A DNA stretch of 64,000 nt from contig NZ_JBBCAT010000001.1 of the NCBI RefSeq assembly GCF_037203705.1, positions 124,001 to 188,000 on the forward strand, written 5' to 3'. Each line of letters starts with the position of its first letter. The stretch's first letter is position 1. The notes beneath the pieces were generated by a model. That model was given only the letters and a program-made list of their open reading frames with translations, made no database searches and had not been told where the DNA came from. The DNA comes from Prosthecomicrobium sp. N25 (GTDB lineage: Bacteria; Pseudomonadota; Alphaproteobacteria; Rhizobiales; Ancalomicrobiaceae). The translations under genes and the position numbers were made by a program. Below, in pieces: positions 18,593 through 28,038 of this stretch.

Positions 18593-19840
18593 GTGAACGC
18601 GGACTGGGACGTGCCGATCGTCGGGGGCGGAGCGGCCGGGATCGGCGCCGCCCGGCGGCTCGCCGGGACCGCAGTCCGGGCACTCCTGGTGGAGGCGGGC
18701 CCCCGGCTCGGCGGGCGGGCCTGGACCGCGGAGCTCGCCGGCCTTCCCCTCGACCTCGGCTGCGGATGGCTGCACTCCGGCGAGCGCAACGCCTGGACGG
18801 CGGTCGCGGAGGCCTCCGGCGTGGCGGTCGAGCGCGGTCCGGCGGCCTGGCGCCAGCAATTCCGCGACCTGGGCTTCCCGCCCGACCAGCAGGACGCCGC
18901 CGACGAGGCCTTCGCGGCCTGGTACGAGCGCCTTCCGGTGGTGGCGCGGGCGGGCGACCGCGCCGCCGACGCGCTCGCGCCCGGCGGCGCCTGGAACGCC
19001 TACGTGCAGGCGATCGTCGGCTATATCAGCGGCGCCCGCCTCGACCGCCTGTCGGCCGCCGACTACGTCGCCTACGACTCGGCCTCGACCGAGCAGAACT
19101 GGCGGGTGCCGTCCGGCTACGGCGCCCTCGTGGCCGCGAGCGTGCCGGTCGGCTTTCCGGTGCGGCTCGCCACGCCGGTGCTGTCCCTCGATCTGGACGC
19201 CGGCGGCATCGCGGCGGCGACCCCGGCCGGAACCATCCGCGCCCGCGCCGCGATCCTCACCGTCTCGACCGCCGTCCTGGCGCGCGGCGCCCTGCGCCTG
19301 CCTGCCGCCCTGGAGCCCTGGCGCGAGGCCGCCGCCTGCCTGCCGCTCGGCGACAACGAGAAGCTCTTCCTCGAGATCGTCGGCCCGTCCCCGTTCGAGC
19401 CCGAGACCCACGTCATCGGCGACCCGCGCGACCCGGCGACCGGCAGCTACTACATCCGCCCCTTCGGCCGGCCGGTCGTGGAGGTCTTCCTGGGCGGGGA
19501 AGGCGGTCGGCTCGTCGCCGACCGGGGCCCCGCGGAGGCTTTCGCGTTCGCGCAAGACCAGCTGGCGACGCTCTTCGGCGCGCAGGTCCGCCGCAGCCTC
19601 CGGCCGCTCGCCGCCTCGTCCTGGTCGCGCACCACCCATGTGGGGGGCGGCTACAGCTACGCGGTGCCGGGGGAGGGCGCCGCGCGGCGGCGGCTCGCGG
19701 CGCCCTTCGACGACCGCGTCTTCTTCGCCGGCGAGGCGAGCCACGAGACCGACTTCTCGACCGCCCACGGCGCTCACGACACCGGCCTGCGCGCCGCCGA
19801 GGAGGCCGTCGCCGTACTCCGCGCCCGCCGCCCGGCCTGA
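18593..19840 (+). CDS. FAD-dependent amine oxidase family protein
   Basis: 415 residues from GTG 18593. PIVGGGAAGIGAARRL (about residues 8-23) is the FAD-binding dinucleotide fold, followed by GGRAWT and CGWLHSGERN as in flavin monoamine oxidases. The C-terminal FFAGEASHETDFSTAHGAHDTG contacts the flavin. It would oxidise an amine or related substrate, producing hydrogen peroxide. No signal peptide. It is divergent from the secreted Cys-rich gene; no neighbour indicates the substrate. Confidence 0.87.
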   Translation: MNADWDVPIVGGGAAGIGAARRLAGTAVRALLVEAGPRLGGRAWTAELAGLPLDLGCGWLHSGERNAWTAVAEASGVAVERGPAAWRQQFRDLGFPPDQQDAADEAFAAWYERLPVVARAGDRAADALAPGGAWNAYVQAIVGYISGARLDRLSAADYVAYDSASTEQNWRVPSGYGALVAASVPVGFPVRLATPVLSLDLDAGGIAAATPAGTIRARAAILTVSTAVLARGALRLPAALEPWREAAACLPLGDNEKLFLEIVGPSPFEPETHVIGDPRDPATGSYYIRPFGRPVVEVFLGGEGGRLVADRGPAEAFAFAQDQLATLFGAQVRRSLRPLAASSWSRTTHVGGGYSYAVPGEGAARRRLAAPFDDRVFFAGEASHETDFSTAHGAHDTGLRAAEEAVAVLRARRPA

Positions 19841-19923
19841 GCGTCCGGCGCAGAGGCCGGCGCGGACACGGGATCGAAACCTTCTCGCGCTAAGAACGTT
19901 GGGAGACAAACGGGAGCATCGCC

Positions 19924-20091
19924 ATGCGGTCGGAGATCGACGTCGTCAAGGGCCAGGAGAAATGGCTGATCCGCCTGGACGGCATACCCGTCCACCAGGC
20001 CGCCTCGCTCGACGAGGCCCAGCGCGCCGCCGCCAGCATCCTGCGCGTCGAGAAGCGCCGCGCGGCCGCCCTGCAGGACTATTTCGGCTGA
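19924..20091 (+). CDS. Small hypothetical protein, 55 residues
   Basis: A short gene with a good GGGAG ribosome site 9-10 nt before ATG 19924. The product begins MRSEIDVVKGQEKWLIRLDG and continues with a helical, Ala/Arg-rich half ending QDYFG. The pattern of a short beta hairpin (WLIRLDGIPVHQAA) followed by a helix suggests a folded small protein, similar in plan to DUF2188-type proteins, though I cannot assign it. It stands alone between the amine oxidase and hrpB. Confidence 0.6.
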   Translation: MRSEIDVVKGQEKWLIRLDGIPVHQAASLDEAQRAAASILRVEKRRAAALQDYFG

Positions 20092-20212
20092 TCGGAACGC
20101 CGCGCAGCCCGGCGCCCTTCGGAAGGCGCTTGCGGCCCGCCCGCCCCTCGACATAGACCGTCGCGACATCCTGACGACGGCGGCCGTCCCCGGCCCCGGG
20201 GAGACCGCGACC

Positions 20213-22699
20213 TTGACCAACTCCGCTGCCGGCGCGCCCCCGCTGCCCATCGAGGCTGCGCTCCCGGAGCTCGCCGCCGCCCTGGAGCGCTCGGCGAACG
20301 CGGTGCTGGTGGCGCCGCCGGGTGCCGGCAAGACGACCCGCGTGCCGCTGGCCCTGCTCGACTCCTCATGGCGCGGCGACGGGCGCATCGTGGTCCTGGA
20401 GCCTCGCCGCATCGCCGCCCGCGCCGCGGCCGCGCGCATGGCCGCGACCCTCGGCGAGGACATCGGCCGCACCGTCGGCTTCCGGGTCCGCATGGAGGCC
20501 CGCGTCTCGGCCGCGACCCGCGTCGAGGTGGTCACCGAGGGCGTCTTCACCCGCATGATCCTGGACGACCCGGAGCTCTCCGGCGTCGCCGCCGTCCTGT
20601 TCGACGAGTTCCACGAGCGCAGCCTCGAGGGCGACCTCGGCCTCGCCCTGGCGCTCGATGTCCAGGCGGCGCTGCGGCCCGACCTGCGCCTCCTGGTCAT
20701 GTCCGCCACCCTCGACGGCGCCCGCGTCGGCGCGGTCCTGGGCGACGCCCCGGTGGTGGTCAGCGAGGGCCGCGCCTATCCGGTCGACACGCGCTATCTG
20801 GGCCGCGCCGCCGGGGCCCGCATCGAGGCGGAGGTGGCGTCCGCCGTTCGCCGCGCGCTCGCCGAGGAGGACGGCTCCATCCTGGCCTTCCTGCCCGGCC
20901 AGGCCGAGATCCGCCGCGTGGCGGACGAACTCGCCGGCCGCGTCGGCGCGGATGTCGACCTCGCCCCCCTGTACGGCGCGCTGACGCCCCGCGAGCAGGA
21001 CGCCGCCATCCGGCCGGCCGCCCCCGGGCGCCGCAAGGTGGTGATCGCGACCGCGATCGCCGAGACCTCGCTGACCATCGAGGGCGTCCGCATCGTGGTC
21101 GATTCCGGCCTCGCGCGCGTGCCCCGCTACGAGCCCGCGACGGGGCTGACGCGGCTGGAGACCGTGCGGGTGAGCCGCGCCTCCGCCGACCAGCGGCGCG
21201 GCCGTGCCGGCCGGACCGGCCCGGGGGTCTGCTACCGCCTTTGGGACGAACCCCAGACGGCGGCCCTGCGCCACTACGAGCGGCCCGAGATCCTGGAGGC
21301 CGACCTCTCCTCGCTGGTGCTCGACCTGGCGCTCTGGGGCGCGACCGACCCGTCCGGCCTGCGCTTCCTCGACACGCCGCCCGCCGCCGCGTGGGACGAG
21401 GCCGTGGTGCTTCTGAAGGCCATGGACGCGCTCGACGCGGAGGGTCGCATCACGGCCCGCGGCCGAATCCTGCAGCGGCTGCCGCTGCCGCCCCGCCTCG
21501 CCGCCATGGTGGCCGACGCGGCGGCGGGCGGCGGCGCCCGCCTCGCCGGCGAGATCGCGGCGGTGCTGACGGAGCGCGGACTCGGCGGGACATCCACCGA
21601 CCTGGAGGAGCGCATCCGCCGTTTCCGCGCCGAACGGGGGCCGCGCGCCGACGCCGCCCGCCGCCTCGCCGCCGGATGGGCGCGCGCCGCGGGTCCGCCG
21701 TCGGGTCCGGCCCGCTATGCGGACGATCCCGCCGAGGCAGGCCGGATCCTCGCCCTCGGCTATCCCGACCGGGTCGCCGAGGCGCGCGGCCAGCCCGGCG
21801 CCTACCGCCTCGCCAACGGGCGAGGCGGCGCGCTGGAGGCGCACGATCCGCTGGCGCGCTCCCGCTATCTCGCCGTCGCGGAGCTCCAGGGCAGCGCCGG
21901 TAGCGCCCGCATCCTGCTTGCCGCCCCGCTCACCCGCGAGGACATCGAGGCCGACTTCGCCTCGCACATCGAGGAGGAGGTGCTGATCCGCTTCGACGAG
22001 GCGACCGACTCGGTCCGCGCCCGCAAGGTCCGCCGCTACGGCCCGGTCGTCCTCGCCGAGGCCCCCGCCGAGGCGCCGGACCCGGCCGCGGTGGCGGCTG
22101 CGCTGCTCGACGGCGTGCGCGGGCGCGGCCTCGCCTGTCTGCCCTGGTCGAAGGCCGCGCACCAGCTCCGCATGCGCGTCGGCTTCGCCCGCCGGGCCGA
22201 ACCGGACGCCTGGCCCGACCTGTCGGACGATGCGCTCCTCGCAAGCCTCCCCGATTGGCTCGGCCCCGCCGTCGCGGGCCGCCGCTCGATCGGCGAGATC
22301 CGGCCCGAGGACCTCTCCGCCGGCCTCGACGGCCTCCTCGACTGGAATGCCCGGCGCGCGCTGGACCGCCTCGCCCCGACCCATTTCGTCGCCCCGACCG
22401 GCAACGCCGTGCCGATCGACTACGAGGCCGAGAATGGGCCGGTCCTGTCGATCCGCGTGCAGGAGCTGTTCGGGCTCGACGTCCACCCGGCCATCGCGGC
22501 CGGCAAGGTGCCGCTGCTCGTGGAACTGCTGTCGCCCGCCCACCGTCCGATCCAGCTCACCCGCGACCTGCCCGGCTTCTGGCGCGGCTCGTGGAAGGAC
22601 GTGAAGGCCGACATGAAGGGCCGTTACCCGAAGCACGTCTGGCCGGACGACCCGCTCGCCGCCGCCCCGACCGCCCGCGCCAAGCCACGCGGCACCTGA
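20213..22699 (+). CDS. hrpB: ATP-dependent helicase HrpB
   Basis: 828 residues from TTG 20213, preceded by GGGGAG. DEAH/RHA-type helicase: Walker A GAGKTT (37-42), box II DEFHERS near residue 129, SATLDGA, and motif VI QRRGRAGRTGPG. The long C-terminal region and overall length match HrpB rather than HrpA, which is about 1300 residues. HrpB is a widespread RNA-dependent NTPase-type helicase of uncertain cellular role. It is cytoplasmic and single-gene here. Confidence 0.93.
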   Translation: MTNSAAGAPPLPIEAALPELAAALERSANAVLVAPPGAGKTTRVPLALLDSSWRGDGRIVVLEPRRIAARAAAARMAATLGEDIGRTVGFRVRMEARVSAATRVEVVTEGVFTRMILDDPELSGVAAVLFDEFHERSLEGDLGLALALDVQAALRPDLRLLVMSATLDGARVGAVLGDAPVVVSEGRAYPVDTRYLGRAAGARIEAEVASAVRRALAEEDGSILAFLPGQAEIRRVADELAGRVGADVDLAPLYGALTPREQDAAIRPAAPGRRKVVIATAIAETSLTIEGVRIVVDSGLARVPRYEPATGLTRLETVRVSRASADQRRGRAGRTGPGVCYRLWDEPQTAALRHYERPEILEADLSSLVLDLALWGATDPSGLRFLDTPPAAAWDEAVVLLKAMDALDAEGRITARGRILQRLPLPPRLAAMVADAAAGGGARLAGEIAAVLTERGLGGTSTDLEERIRRFRAERGPRADAARRLAAGWARAAGPPSGPARYADDPAEAGRILALGYPDRVAEARGQPGAYRLANGRGGALEAHDPLARSRYLAVAELQGSAGSARILLAAPLTREDIEADFASHIEEEVLIRFDEATDSVRARKVRRYGPVVLAEAPAEAPDPAAVAAALLDGVRGRGLACLPWSKAAHQLRMRVGFARRAEPDAWPDLSDDALLASLPDWLGPAVAGRRSIGEIRPEDLSAGLDGLLDWNARRALDRLAPTHFVAPTGNAVPIDYEAENGPVLSIRVQELFGLDVHPAIAAGKVPLLVELLSPAHRPIQLTRDLPGFWRGSWKDVKADMKGRYPKHVWPDDPLAAAPTARAKPRGT

Positions 22700-22784
22700 G
22701 AGCCGGTGCAAGACGTCTCGCCCTCATGCGCGGTTTTCGTTCCCGCCATGCCCGGACTGGTCTCCGGCAGCCGAGGGAGGCGTT

Positions 22785-22802
22785 CGGACCGTCGATGGTC
22801 CG
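22785..22802. terminator. Small hairpin between hrpB and the GntR gene
   Basis: CGGACC (22785-22790) pairs with GGTCCG (22797-22802), loop of six, in the short space between convergent genes. Weak candidate bidirectional terminator. Confidence 0.3.
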
Positions 22803-22811
22803 CTGTGCGCC

Positions 22812-23519
22812 TCAGCCGCCGAGGATGTCGGCGAGCCGCGTGTCCGGCCGCTCCGGCTCGACGAGGTCCAGGCCCTGCTCGATCTCGTCCAGATGCTCCA
22901 CCATCAGCCGCGCCGCCGCCGGCCCGTCGCGCTCGGCGATGGCGGCCGCGATCGCCTCGTGATGGTCCGTGCCGCAGAAATGGGCACGCCGGCTGCGGTA
23001 CAGGAGGATGATCAGCGACGACCGCGTGATCAGCTCGGCCAGGATGTCGGCATAGATGCCGTGCTGGGCGAGGCGCGCCACGAGCCCGTGGAATTCGCCG
23101 GAAAGACGGATCGCCGCCCGGTCGTCGCCCTCGGCCAGCGCCTTGCGCTCCTCCGCGAGGTGCAGGGCGAGGAGGCGGGACCAGTCCCCGGTGAAGCGCT
23201 CGGCGGCCCGCATCGCCACCGCCGGCTCGATCAGCCGGCGCGCCTCGAACACCTCGCGGGCCTCCGCGGGCGTCGGGCGGGCCACGAAGGCGCCCCGGTT
23301 CTTCTCGATGACCACGATGCCCTCGTGGGCGAGCGCCTGCAGGGCGGAGCGGACGATGGTGCGGCTGGCCCCGTAAATGGCCCCGATCTCGTCCTCCCCG
23401 AGCTTCGTGCCGGGGTGCAGGCGGTGCTCCAGGATGGCGGTCACGATCCCCTGGCGGATCTGCTGCCCCCGGTCCTGGGACTGGGCTTTCGCGGCTGCAT
23501 CCCCGTCGATTGCGCTCAT
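22812..23519 (-). CDS. GntR-family (FCD) transcriptional regulator
   Basis: 235 residues. The N-terminal winged helix (IRQGIVTAILEHRLHPGTKL, then YGASRTIVRSALQALAHEG) is followed by an FCD ligand domain with the metal-type Asp/His set (EFHGLVARLA, DHHEAIAAAIAERD). Such regulators usually repress a divergent catabolic operon and respond to its substrate. Here the divergent operon carries the ABC importer, hydantoin racemase and dihydropyrimidinase, and a perfect palindrome lies between them. The inducer is probably a cyclic ureide or its product (inference). Confidence 0.9.
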   Translation of the reverse strand: MSAIDGDAAAKAQSQDRGQQIRQGIVTAILEHRLHPGTKLGEDEIGAIYGASRTIVRSALQALAHEGIVVIEKNRGAFVARPTPAEAREVFEARRLIEPAVAMRAAERFTGDWSRLLALHLAEERKALAEGDDRAAIRLSGEFHGLVARLAQHGIYADILAELITRSSLIILLYRSRRAHFCGTDHHEAIAAAIAERDGPAAARLMVEHLDEIEQGLDLVEPERPDTRLADILGG

Positions 23520-23610
23520 CGCGGCCCTCTCCCGACGCGCGGGGGGCCGCTCCGCCTCCCGCGCTCTCCGGGGCCGAGTATAGGGCGGACCGCCATTGCG
23601 CCCACGCCCA

Positions 23611-23624
23611 GATCGTATACGATC
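23611..23624. promoter_or_regulatory. GntR operator, perfect 14-bp palindrome
   Basis: GATCGTATACGATC is an exact palindrome with the GTATAC core typical of FCD-type GntR sites. It sits 92 nt upstream of the regulator start and about 170 nt upstream of the importer operon, so it can control both. Confidence 0.72.
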
Positions 23625-23790
23625 CTAGCGTAAATCGTGTCCATAATGCCTCTTTTTCAGGCACAGCGAGCGGCCTCCCGGCCGGCTCGCCGGGCCCGGC
23701 GCCCCGCAAGGCCCTGTAAACGCGAGGGCCGCGGCACTTGGCATGTCGCTTGCCAACCTTTCGGCTTCGCAGCGAGGAGTCTCCCGACGC

Positions 23791-24783
23791 ATGAGCCACC
23801 CGGCGGCCCTGGAACTGGTGCGCGTGACAAAGCGCTACGGCGCGACCGTGGCGGTCGACGCCATCGACCTGAAGATCCCGGCTGGCACCTATTGCTGCCT
23901 CCTGGGCCCCTCGGGCTGCGGCAAGACGTCGACGCTCCGCATGATCGCCGGCCACGAGGCCGCGAGTGAGGGCGACATCATCCTCGGCCCCGCCAATGTG
24001 ACGGACCTCGAGCCCGCCAAGCGCGGCACGGCCATGATGTTCCAATCCTACGCGCTGTTCCCGCACTTGTCCGTGCTCGACAACGTGGCCTTCGCGCTAA
24101 AGATGCGCGGCGTCGACCGGAAGACCCGTCATGCCCGCGCGATGGAACTGCTCGACCTCGTCGCCATGGCGTCCTTCGCGGAGCGCCTGCCCGCCCAACT
24201 CTCCGGCGGCCAGCAGCAGCGCGTCGCCCTCGCCCGCGCCCTGATCACCGAGCCGCAGATCCTGCTCCTCGACGAGCCGCTCTCCGCCCTCGACCCGTTC
24301 CTGCGGATCCGGATGCGGGCCGAACTGAAGAAGCTGCAGCGCGAGCTCGGCATCTCCTTCATCCACGTGACCCACGGCCAGGAGGAGGCGATGGCGCTCG
24401 CCGACCTGGTCGTGCTGATGAACCACGGCCGCATCGAGCAGCAGGGCAGCCCGCGCGACATCTTCAACCGCCCGCGCACCGAGTTCGTCGCCCGCTTCAT
24501 CGGCGGCCACAACGTGGTGGCGGTCAATGGGGCGAAGTTCGCCGTCAGGGTCGACCGCCTGCGGCTCGCGCGCGCCGACCGGCCCGTGCTCGGACCCGCC
24601 GTGGCGGGCGTGGTCACGGAGGTCGAATACCAGGGCACCTACGTGCAGGTGACCGTGGGAACCGAGGGCGGCGGCGAGCTGACCGCCCAGATCGCGGAAT
24701 CCGACTTCGACGCCGATCCTCGACAGGTGGGGGCGCCGGTCGTCGCCACCTGGGAGCCGGCGCTCGCGCATCCGATCGCGTGA
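23791..24783 (+). CDS. ABC importer ATPase, polyamine type (PotA-like)
   Basis: 330 residues from ATG 23791; an in-frame ATG at 23743 is possible but has no ribosome site. Walker A GPSGCGKTS, Q-loop MMFQSYALFPHL, signature LSGGQQQRVALARAL and Walker B ILLLDEPLSALD mark the MalK/PotA class, with a C-terminal TOBE-like regulatory domain (GVVTEVEYQGTYVQVTVG). It energises the importer formed with the binding protein and the two permeases downstream. Substrate probably a cationic or cyclic nitrogen compound, judged from operon partners. Confidence 0.91.
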   Translation: MSHPAALELVRVTKRYGATVAVDAIDLKIPAGTYCCLLGPSGCGKTSTLRMIAGHEAASEGDIILGPANVTDLEPAKRGTAMMFQSYALFPHLSVLDNVAFALKMRGVDRKTRHARAMELLDLVAMASFAERLPAQLSGGQQQRVALARALITEPQILLLDEPLSALDPFLRIRMRAELKKLQRELGISFIHVTHGQEEAMALADLVVLMNHGRIEQQGSPRDIFNRPRTEFVARFIGGHNVVAVNGAKFAVRVDRLRLARADRPVLGPAVAGVVTEVEYQGTYVQVTVGTEGGGELTAQIAESDFDADPRQVGAPVVATWEPALAHPIA

Positions 24784-24842
24784 CCGGGATCCAGGACTGC
24801 GCCGGTCCCGACGGCCGGCGCCAAAACGGGGAGCATACCAGT

Positions 24843-26129
24843 ATGAACGACAAGACGACTTCCGCCCTCAGCCGCCGTACTCTGCTCAAGGGCGCCGCCG
24901 GCGCCGCCGGCCTCGCCGCCGGCTCGGGCGCCATCACGGGATTTCCCTACGTGATGAGCCAGGAGCCGAAGGTGCTCCGCTACCTCGGCACCGCGGTGAA
25001 CGAGGGCGACGACATCGCCAAGAAGTGCCTGGCCGACACGGGCATCAAAATCGAGTACATCACGGCGACCACCGACGACGTGACCAAGCGCGTCATCACC
25101 CAGCCGAACTCGTTCGACGTGCTCGACACCGAGTACTTCTCGCTGAAGAAGCTGGTTCCGTCGGGCAACATCCTGCCCCTCGACGCGAAGAAGATCAAGG
25201 AATTCGACAACATAACGCCCGTCTTCACCAAGGGCCAGTTGCCGAACGGCAAGAAAATCGGTGACCAGGGCACCGCGCCTTGGAAGGTCCTGTACCTCGA
25301 AGGCAAGGACTCGAAGGTCTTCTCGAAGACCCAGACCGAGTTCGTCACCCTGATCCCGACCGTGTACAACGCCGACACCCTCGGCATCCGTCCGGACCTG
25401 ATCAAGCGTCCGATCAACTCCTGGGCCGAGCTGCTGAACCCCGAGTTCAAGGGCAAGGCCGCCATCCTCAACATCCCGTCGATCGGCATCATGGACGCCG
25501 CGATGGTCGTGGAAGCCACCGGCCAGTACAAGTATGGCGACAAGGGCAACATGACCAAGGCCGAGATCGACCTGACCATGAAGATCCTGACCGAGGCCAA
25601 GAAAGCCGGTCAGTTCCGCGCCTTCTGGAAGGACTTCAACGAGTCGGTCAACCTGATGGCCTCGGGCGAGACCGTCATCCAGTCGATGTGGTCGCCGGCC
25701 GTCACCAAGGTCCGCTCGCAGGGCATCCCCTGCATATTCCAGCCGCTCAAGGAAGGCTACCGCTCCTGGGCCTCGGGCTTCTGCGTCTCCAAGGGCGTCT
25801 CGGGCAAGAAGCTCGACTGGGCCTACGAGTTCGTGAACTGGTTCCTCTCGGGCTGGGCCGGCGCCTACCTGAACCGCCAGGGCTACTACTCGGCCGTCCT
25901 CTCCACCGCCAAGGCCAACATGGAGCCCTACGAGTGGGCCTACTGGATGGAGGGCAAGGCGGCCGAGAAGGACATCAAGGCGCCGGACGGCTCGCTCCTC
26001 GAGAAGGCCGGGGCGGTGCGCGACGGCGGCTCCTACGACGACCGCATGGGCTCGGTCGCCTGCTGGAACGCCGTCATGGACGAGAACGACTACATGGTCC
26101 GCAAGTGGAACGAGTTCATCGCGGCCTGA
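24843..26129 (+). CDS. ABC importer substrate-binding protein (PotD-like)
   Basis: 428 residues from ATG 24843. It has a twin-arginine-type leader (LSRRTLLKGAAG, then a hydrophobic run). The mature part has the extracellular solute-binding family 1 plan (VLRYLGTAVNEGDD, NSWAELLNPEFKGKAA, ASGETVIQSMWSPAV). Codon use is visibly more restricted than in neighbours (AAG, ATC, GAG, AAC preferred), consistent with high expression of a binding protein. An 11-bp hairpin just after the stop may keep its message in excess over the permease part. Captures the substrate in the periplasm. Confidence 0.9.
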   Translation: MNDKTTSALSRRTLLKGAAGAAGLAAGSGAITGFPYVMSQEPKVLRYLGTAVNEGDDIAKKCLADTGIKIEYITATTDDVTKRVITQPNSFDVLDTEYFSLKKLVPSGNILPLDAKKIKEFDNITPVFTKGQLPNGKKIGDQGTAPWKVLYLEGKDSKVFSKTQTEFVTLIPTVYNADTLGIRPDLIKRPINSWAELLNPEFKGKAAILNIPSIGIMDAAMVVEATGQYKYGDKGNMTKAEIDLTMKILTEAKKAGQFRAFWKDFNESVNLMASGETVIQSMWSPAVTKVRSQGIPCIFQPLKEGYRSWASGFCVSKGVSGKKLDWAYEFVNWFLSGWAGAYLNRQGYYSAVLSTAKANMEPYEWAYWMEGKAAEKDIKAPDGSLLEKAGAVRDGGSYDDRMGSVACWNAVMDENDYMVRKWNEFIAA

Positions 26130-26142
26130 CGCGCTGACCCCG

Positions 26143-26169
26143 CGGCGCGGCCCCGAGCGGGCCGCGCCG
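26143..26169 (+). terminator. Intercistronic 11-bp hairpin after the binding-protein gene
   Basis: CGGCGCGGCCC (26143-26153) and GGGCCGCGCCG (26159-26169) form a perfect stem with a 5-nt loop, 14 nt after the stop. It probably causes partial termination or protects the upstream message from 3' decay. Confidence 0.6.
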
Positions 26170-26248
26170 TCCTCCCGCCCACGCGAAAGATCGGGGAACC
26201 GGCCGGGACCGGCCCCGCCGACCTCCGCCCCTCCTGTCCGGAGCCCCC

Positions 26249-27136
26249 ATGGCGCTCAGAGACCGCCCGTCCCAGTTCGTCGCGTGGCTCCAGGCCGGGC
26301 CGATGATGCTCGTCTTCCTGGCCTTCTTCCTGATCCCGCTCGCCTTCGTGGTGATGGTGAGCTTCTGGGACTACAACGAATACGAGATGATCCCGAGCTT
26401 CACGACGCGGGGCTATCATGAGACATTCGAGGGCTGCTGGGACAAGCTTCCGGAGCTCTGCACGATCCTGAAGACCTACATAAAGACCCTGAAGCTCTGC
26501 TTCCTGGTCTGGGCCATCACGCTCCTGATCGGCTTCACCATCGCGTATTTCCTGGCATTCCACGTGCGCAGCAAGACCTGGCAGATCGTCCTGTCGCTCC
26601 TCTGCACGATCCCGTTCTGGACCTCGAACGTCATCCGGATGATCGCCTGGATCCCGCTCCTTGGCCGCAACGGGCTCGTCAACACCGGCCTGATCGACCT
26701 GGGCCTGATCGACAAGCCGCTGGAATGGCTGCTCTTCTCCGAGTTCGCCGTGGTGCTGGCGCTCGTCCACCTGTTCACCTTCTTCATGGTCGTGCCGATC
26801 TTCAATTCCATGATCCGCATCGACAAGCGGCTGATCGAAGCCGCCTACGACGCCGGCGCCAGCGGCTTCCAGACGCTCGTCAACGTGGTCGTCCCGCTCG
26901 CCAAGCCGGGCATCGTCATCGGCTCGATCTTCGTCATCACCATCGTGATGGGCGACTTCGTCACCATCGGCGTCATGGGCGGCCAGCAGATCGCCGCGGC
27001 CGGCAAGATCATCGAGGTCCGCCTCAACGCCCTGCAGTTCCCCGCCGCCGCCGCCAACGCGGTGATCCTGCTCGGCGTCACCTTCATGATCATCGCGATG
27101 CTCTCCAAGCTCGTCGACGTGCGCAAGGAGCTCTGA
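26249..27136 (+). CDS. ABC importer permease (PotB-like)
   Basis: 295 residues with six predicted membrane segments. The coupling motif is EAAYDAGASGFQTLVNVVVPLAKPG, close to the canonical EAA loop. IRMIAWIPLLGRNG is typical of PotB/PotH permeases. One half of the membrane channel of the importer. It begins after a 119-nt spacer containing a hairpin, and its stop is two bases before the partner permease. Confidence 0.92.
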   Translation: MALRDRPSQFVAWLQAGPMMLVFLAFFLIPLAFVVMVSFWDYNEYEMIPSFTTRGYHETFEGCWDKLPELCTILKTYIKTLKLCFLVWAITLLIGFTIAYFLAFHVRSKTWQIVLSLLCTIPFWTSNVIRMIAWIPLLGRNGLVNTGLIDLGLIDKPLEWLLFSEFAVVLALVHLFTFFMVVPIFNSMIRIDKRLIEAAYDAGASGFQTLVNVVVPLAKPGIVIGSIFVITIVMGDFVTIGVMGGQQIAAAGKIIEVRLNALQFPAAAANAVILLGVTFMIIAMLSKLVDVRKEL

Positions 27137-27137
27137 C

Positions 27138-28037
27138 ATGCGCGAGGGCCGGCCGAAGTCCTTCTACGTCCTGGCGCTCGTCTTCGCGCTCTACGTCCTG
27201 TTCCTGTACGGGCCGATGATCGCCATCTACGTGCTCTCCTTCCAGGGCCCGCAGGGCGGCCTCACCTTCCCGATGGACGGCGTCTCGCTCTTCTGGTTCG
27301 GGAAGCTCTTCGGCGGCGGCGGCATCGTCGACATCGGCGCGGCCTTCTGGCGCTCGCTGAAGCTCGGCCTCGTGGTCATGCTCGTCACGGTGGTCCTGTC
27401 GGTCGCCGCCGGCATGGCCTTCCGCAAGCGCTTCGCCGGCTCCGCGCTGCTCTTCTACACGGCGATCGCCAGCCTGATCGTGCCCTCCATCATCACCTCG
27501 CTCGGCATCGCACTGGAGTTCCGCGTCCTCGACGACGCGATCAAGAAGCACGCGGGCGACTGGGGCTTCCAGGAGATCGCCGACGGCTGGACGACCGCCA
27601 TGGGCCTCTTCACCTCCGGCCTCGGCGCGCACCTGACCTGGACGCTGCCCTTCGGCCTCCTCATCATGTTCGCCATCTTCAACCGCTTCGACCCGCGCCT
27701 CGAGGAGGCCGCGCGCGACCTCGGCGCCACCCCCTGGCAGACCTTCCGGCACGTGGTGCTGCCCATCATCCTGCCGAGCGTCGTCGGCATCGGCCTCTTC
27801 GGCTTCACCCTCTCGTGGGACGAACTCGCCCGCTCGTCCCAGGCGATCGGACCCGTCAACACCCTGCCGCTCGAACTGCAGGGCCTGACCACGACCGTCA
27901 CCAAGCCGGACATCTATGCGCTGGGGACGGTGGTCAGCGCGGTGTCTTTCGTGGTCATCTTCGTCGCCCTGTTCGCCATCCGCATCCTGCAGAACCGGCA
28001 GGCCCGCTTCGGCTCCGACGCCGGCAAGGGAGTGTGA
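27138..28037 (+). CDS. ABC importer permease (PotC-like)
   Basis: 299 residues, six membrane segments. EEAARDLGATPWQTFRHVVLPIILP is the coupling loop. The N-terminus (YVLALVFALYVLFLYGPM) is a typical first membrane helix. Partners the upstream permease to form the channel. The stop is one base before the racemase GTG start, showing that uptake and ring-metabolism genes are one unit. Confidence 0.92.
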   Translation: MREGRPKSFYVLALVFALYVLFLYGPMIAIYVLSFQGPQGGLTFPMDGVSLFWFGKLFGGGGIVDIGAAFWRSLKLGLVVMLVTVVLSVAAGMAFRKRFAGSALLFYTAIASLIVPSIITSLGIALEFRVLDDAIKKHAGDWGFQEIADGWTTAMGLFTSGLGAHLTWTLPFGLLIMFAIFNRFDPRLEEAARDLGATPWQTFRHVVLPIILPSVVGIGLFGFTLSWDELARSSQAIGPVNTLPLELQGLTTTVTKPDIYALGTVVSAVSFVVIFVALFAIRILQNRQARFGSDAGKGV

Positions 28038-28038
28038 C

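Noticed and set aside
20366-22711. A 781-codon open frame antisense to hrpB
   Set aside because: It is the GC-rich shadow of hrpB: no family features, no ribosome site, and composition that follows the third-position bias of the sense gene.
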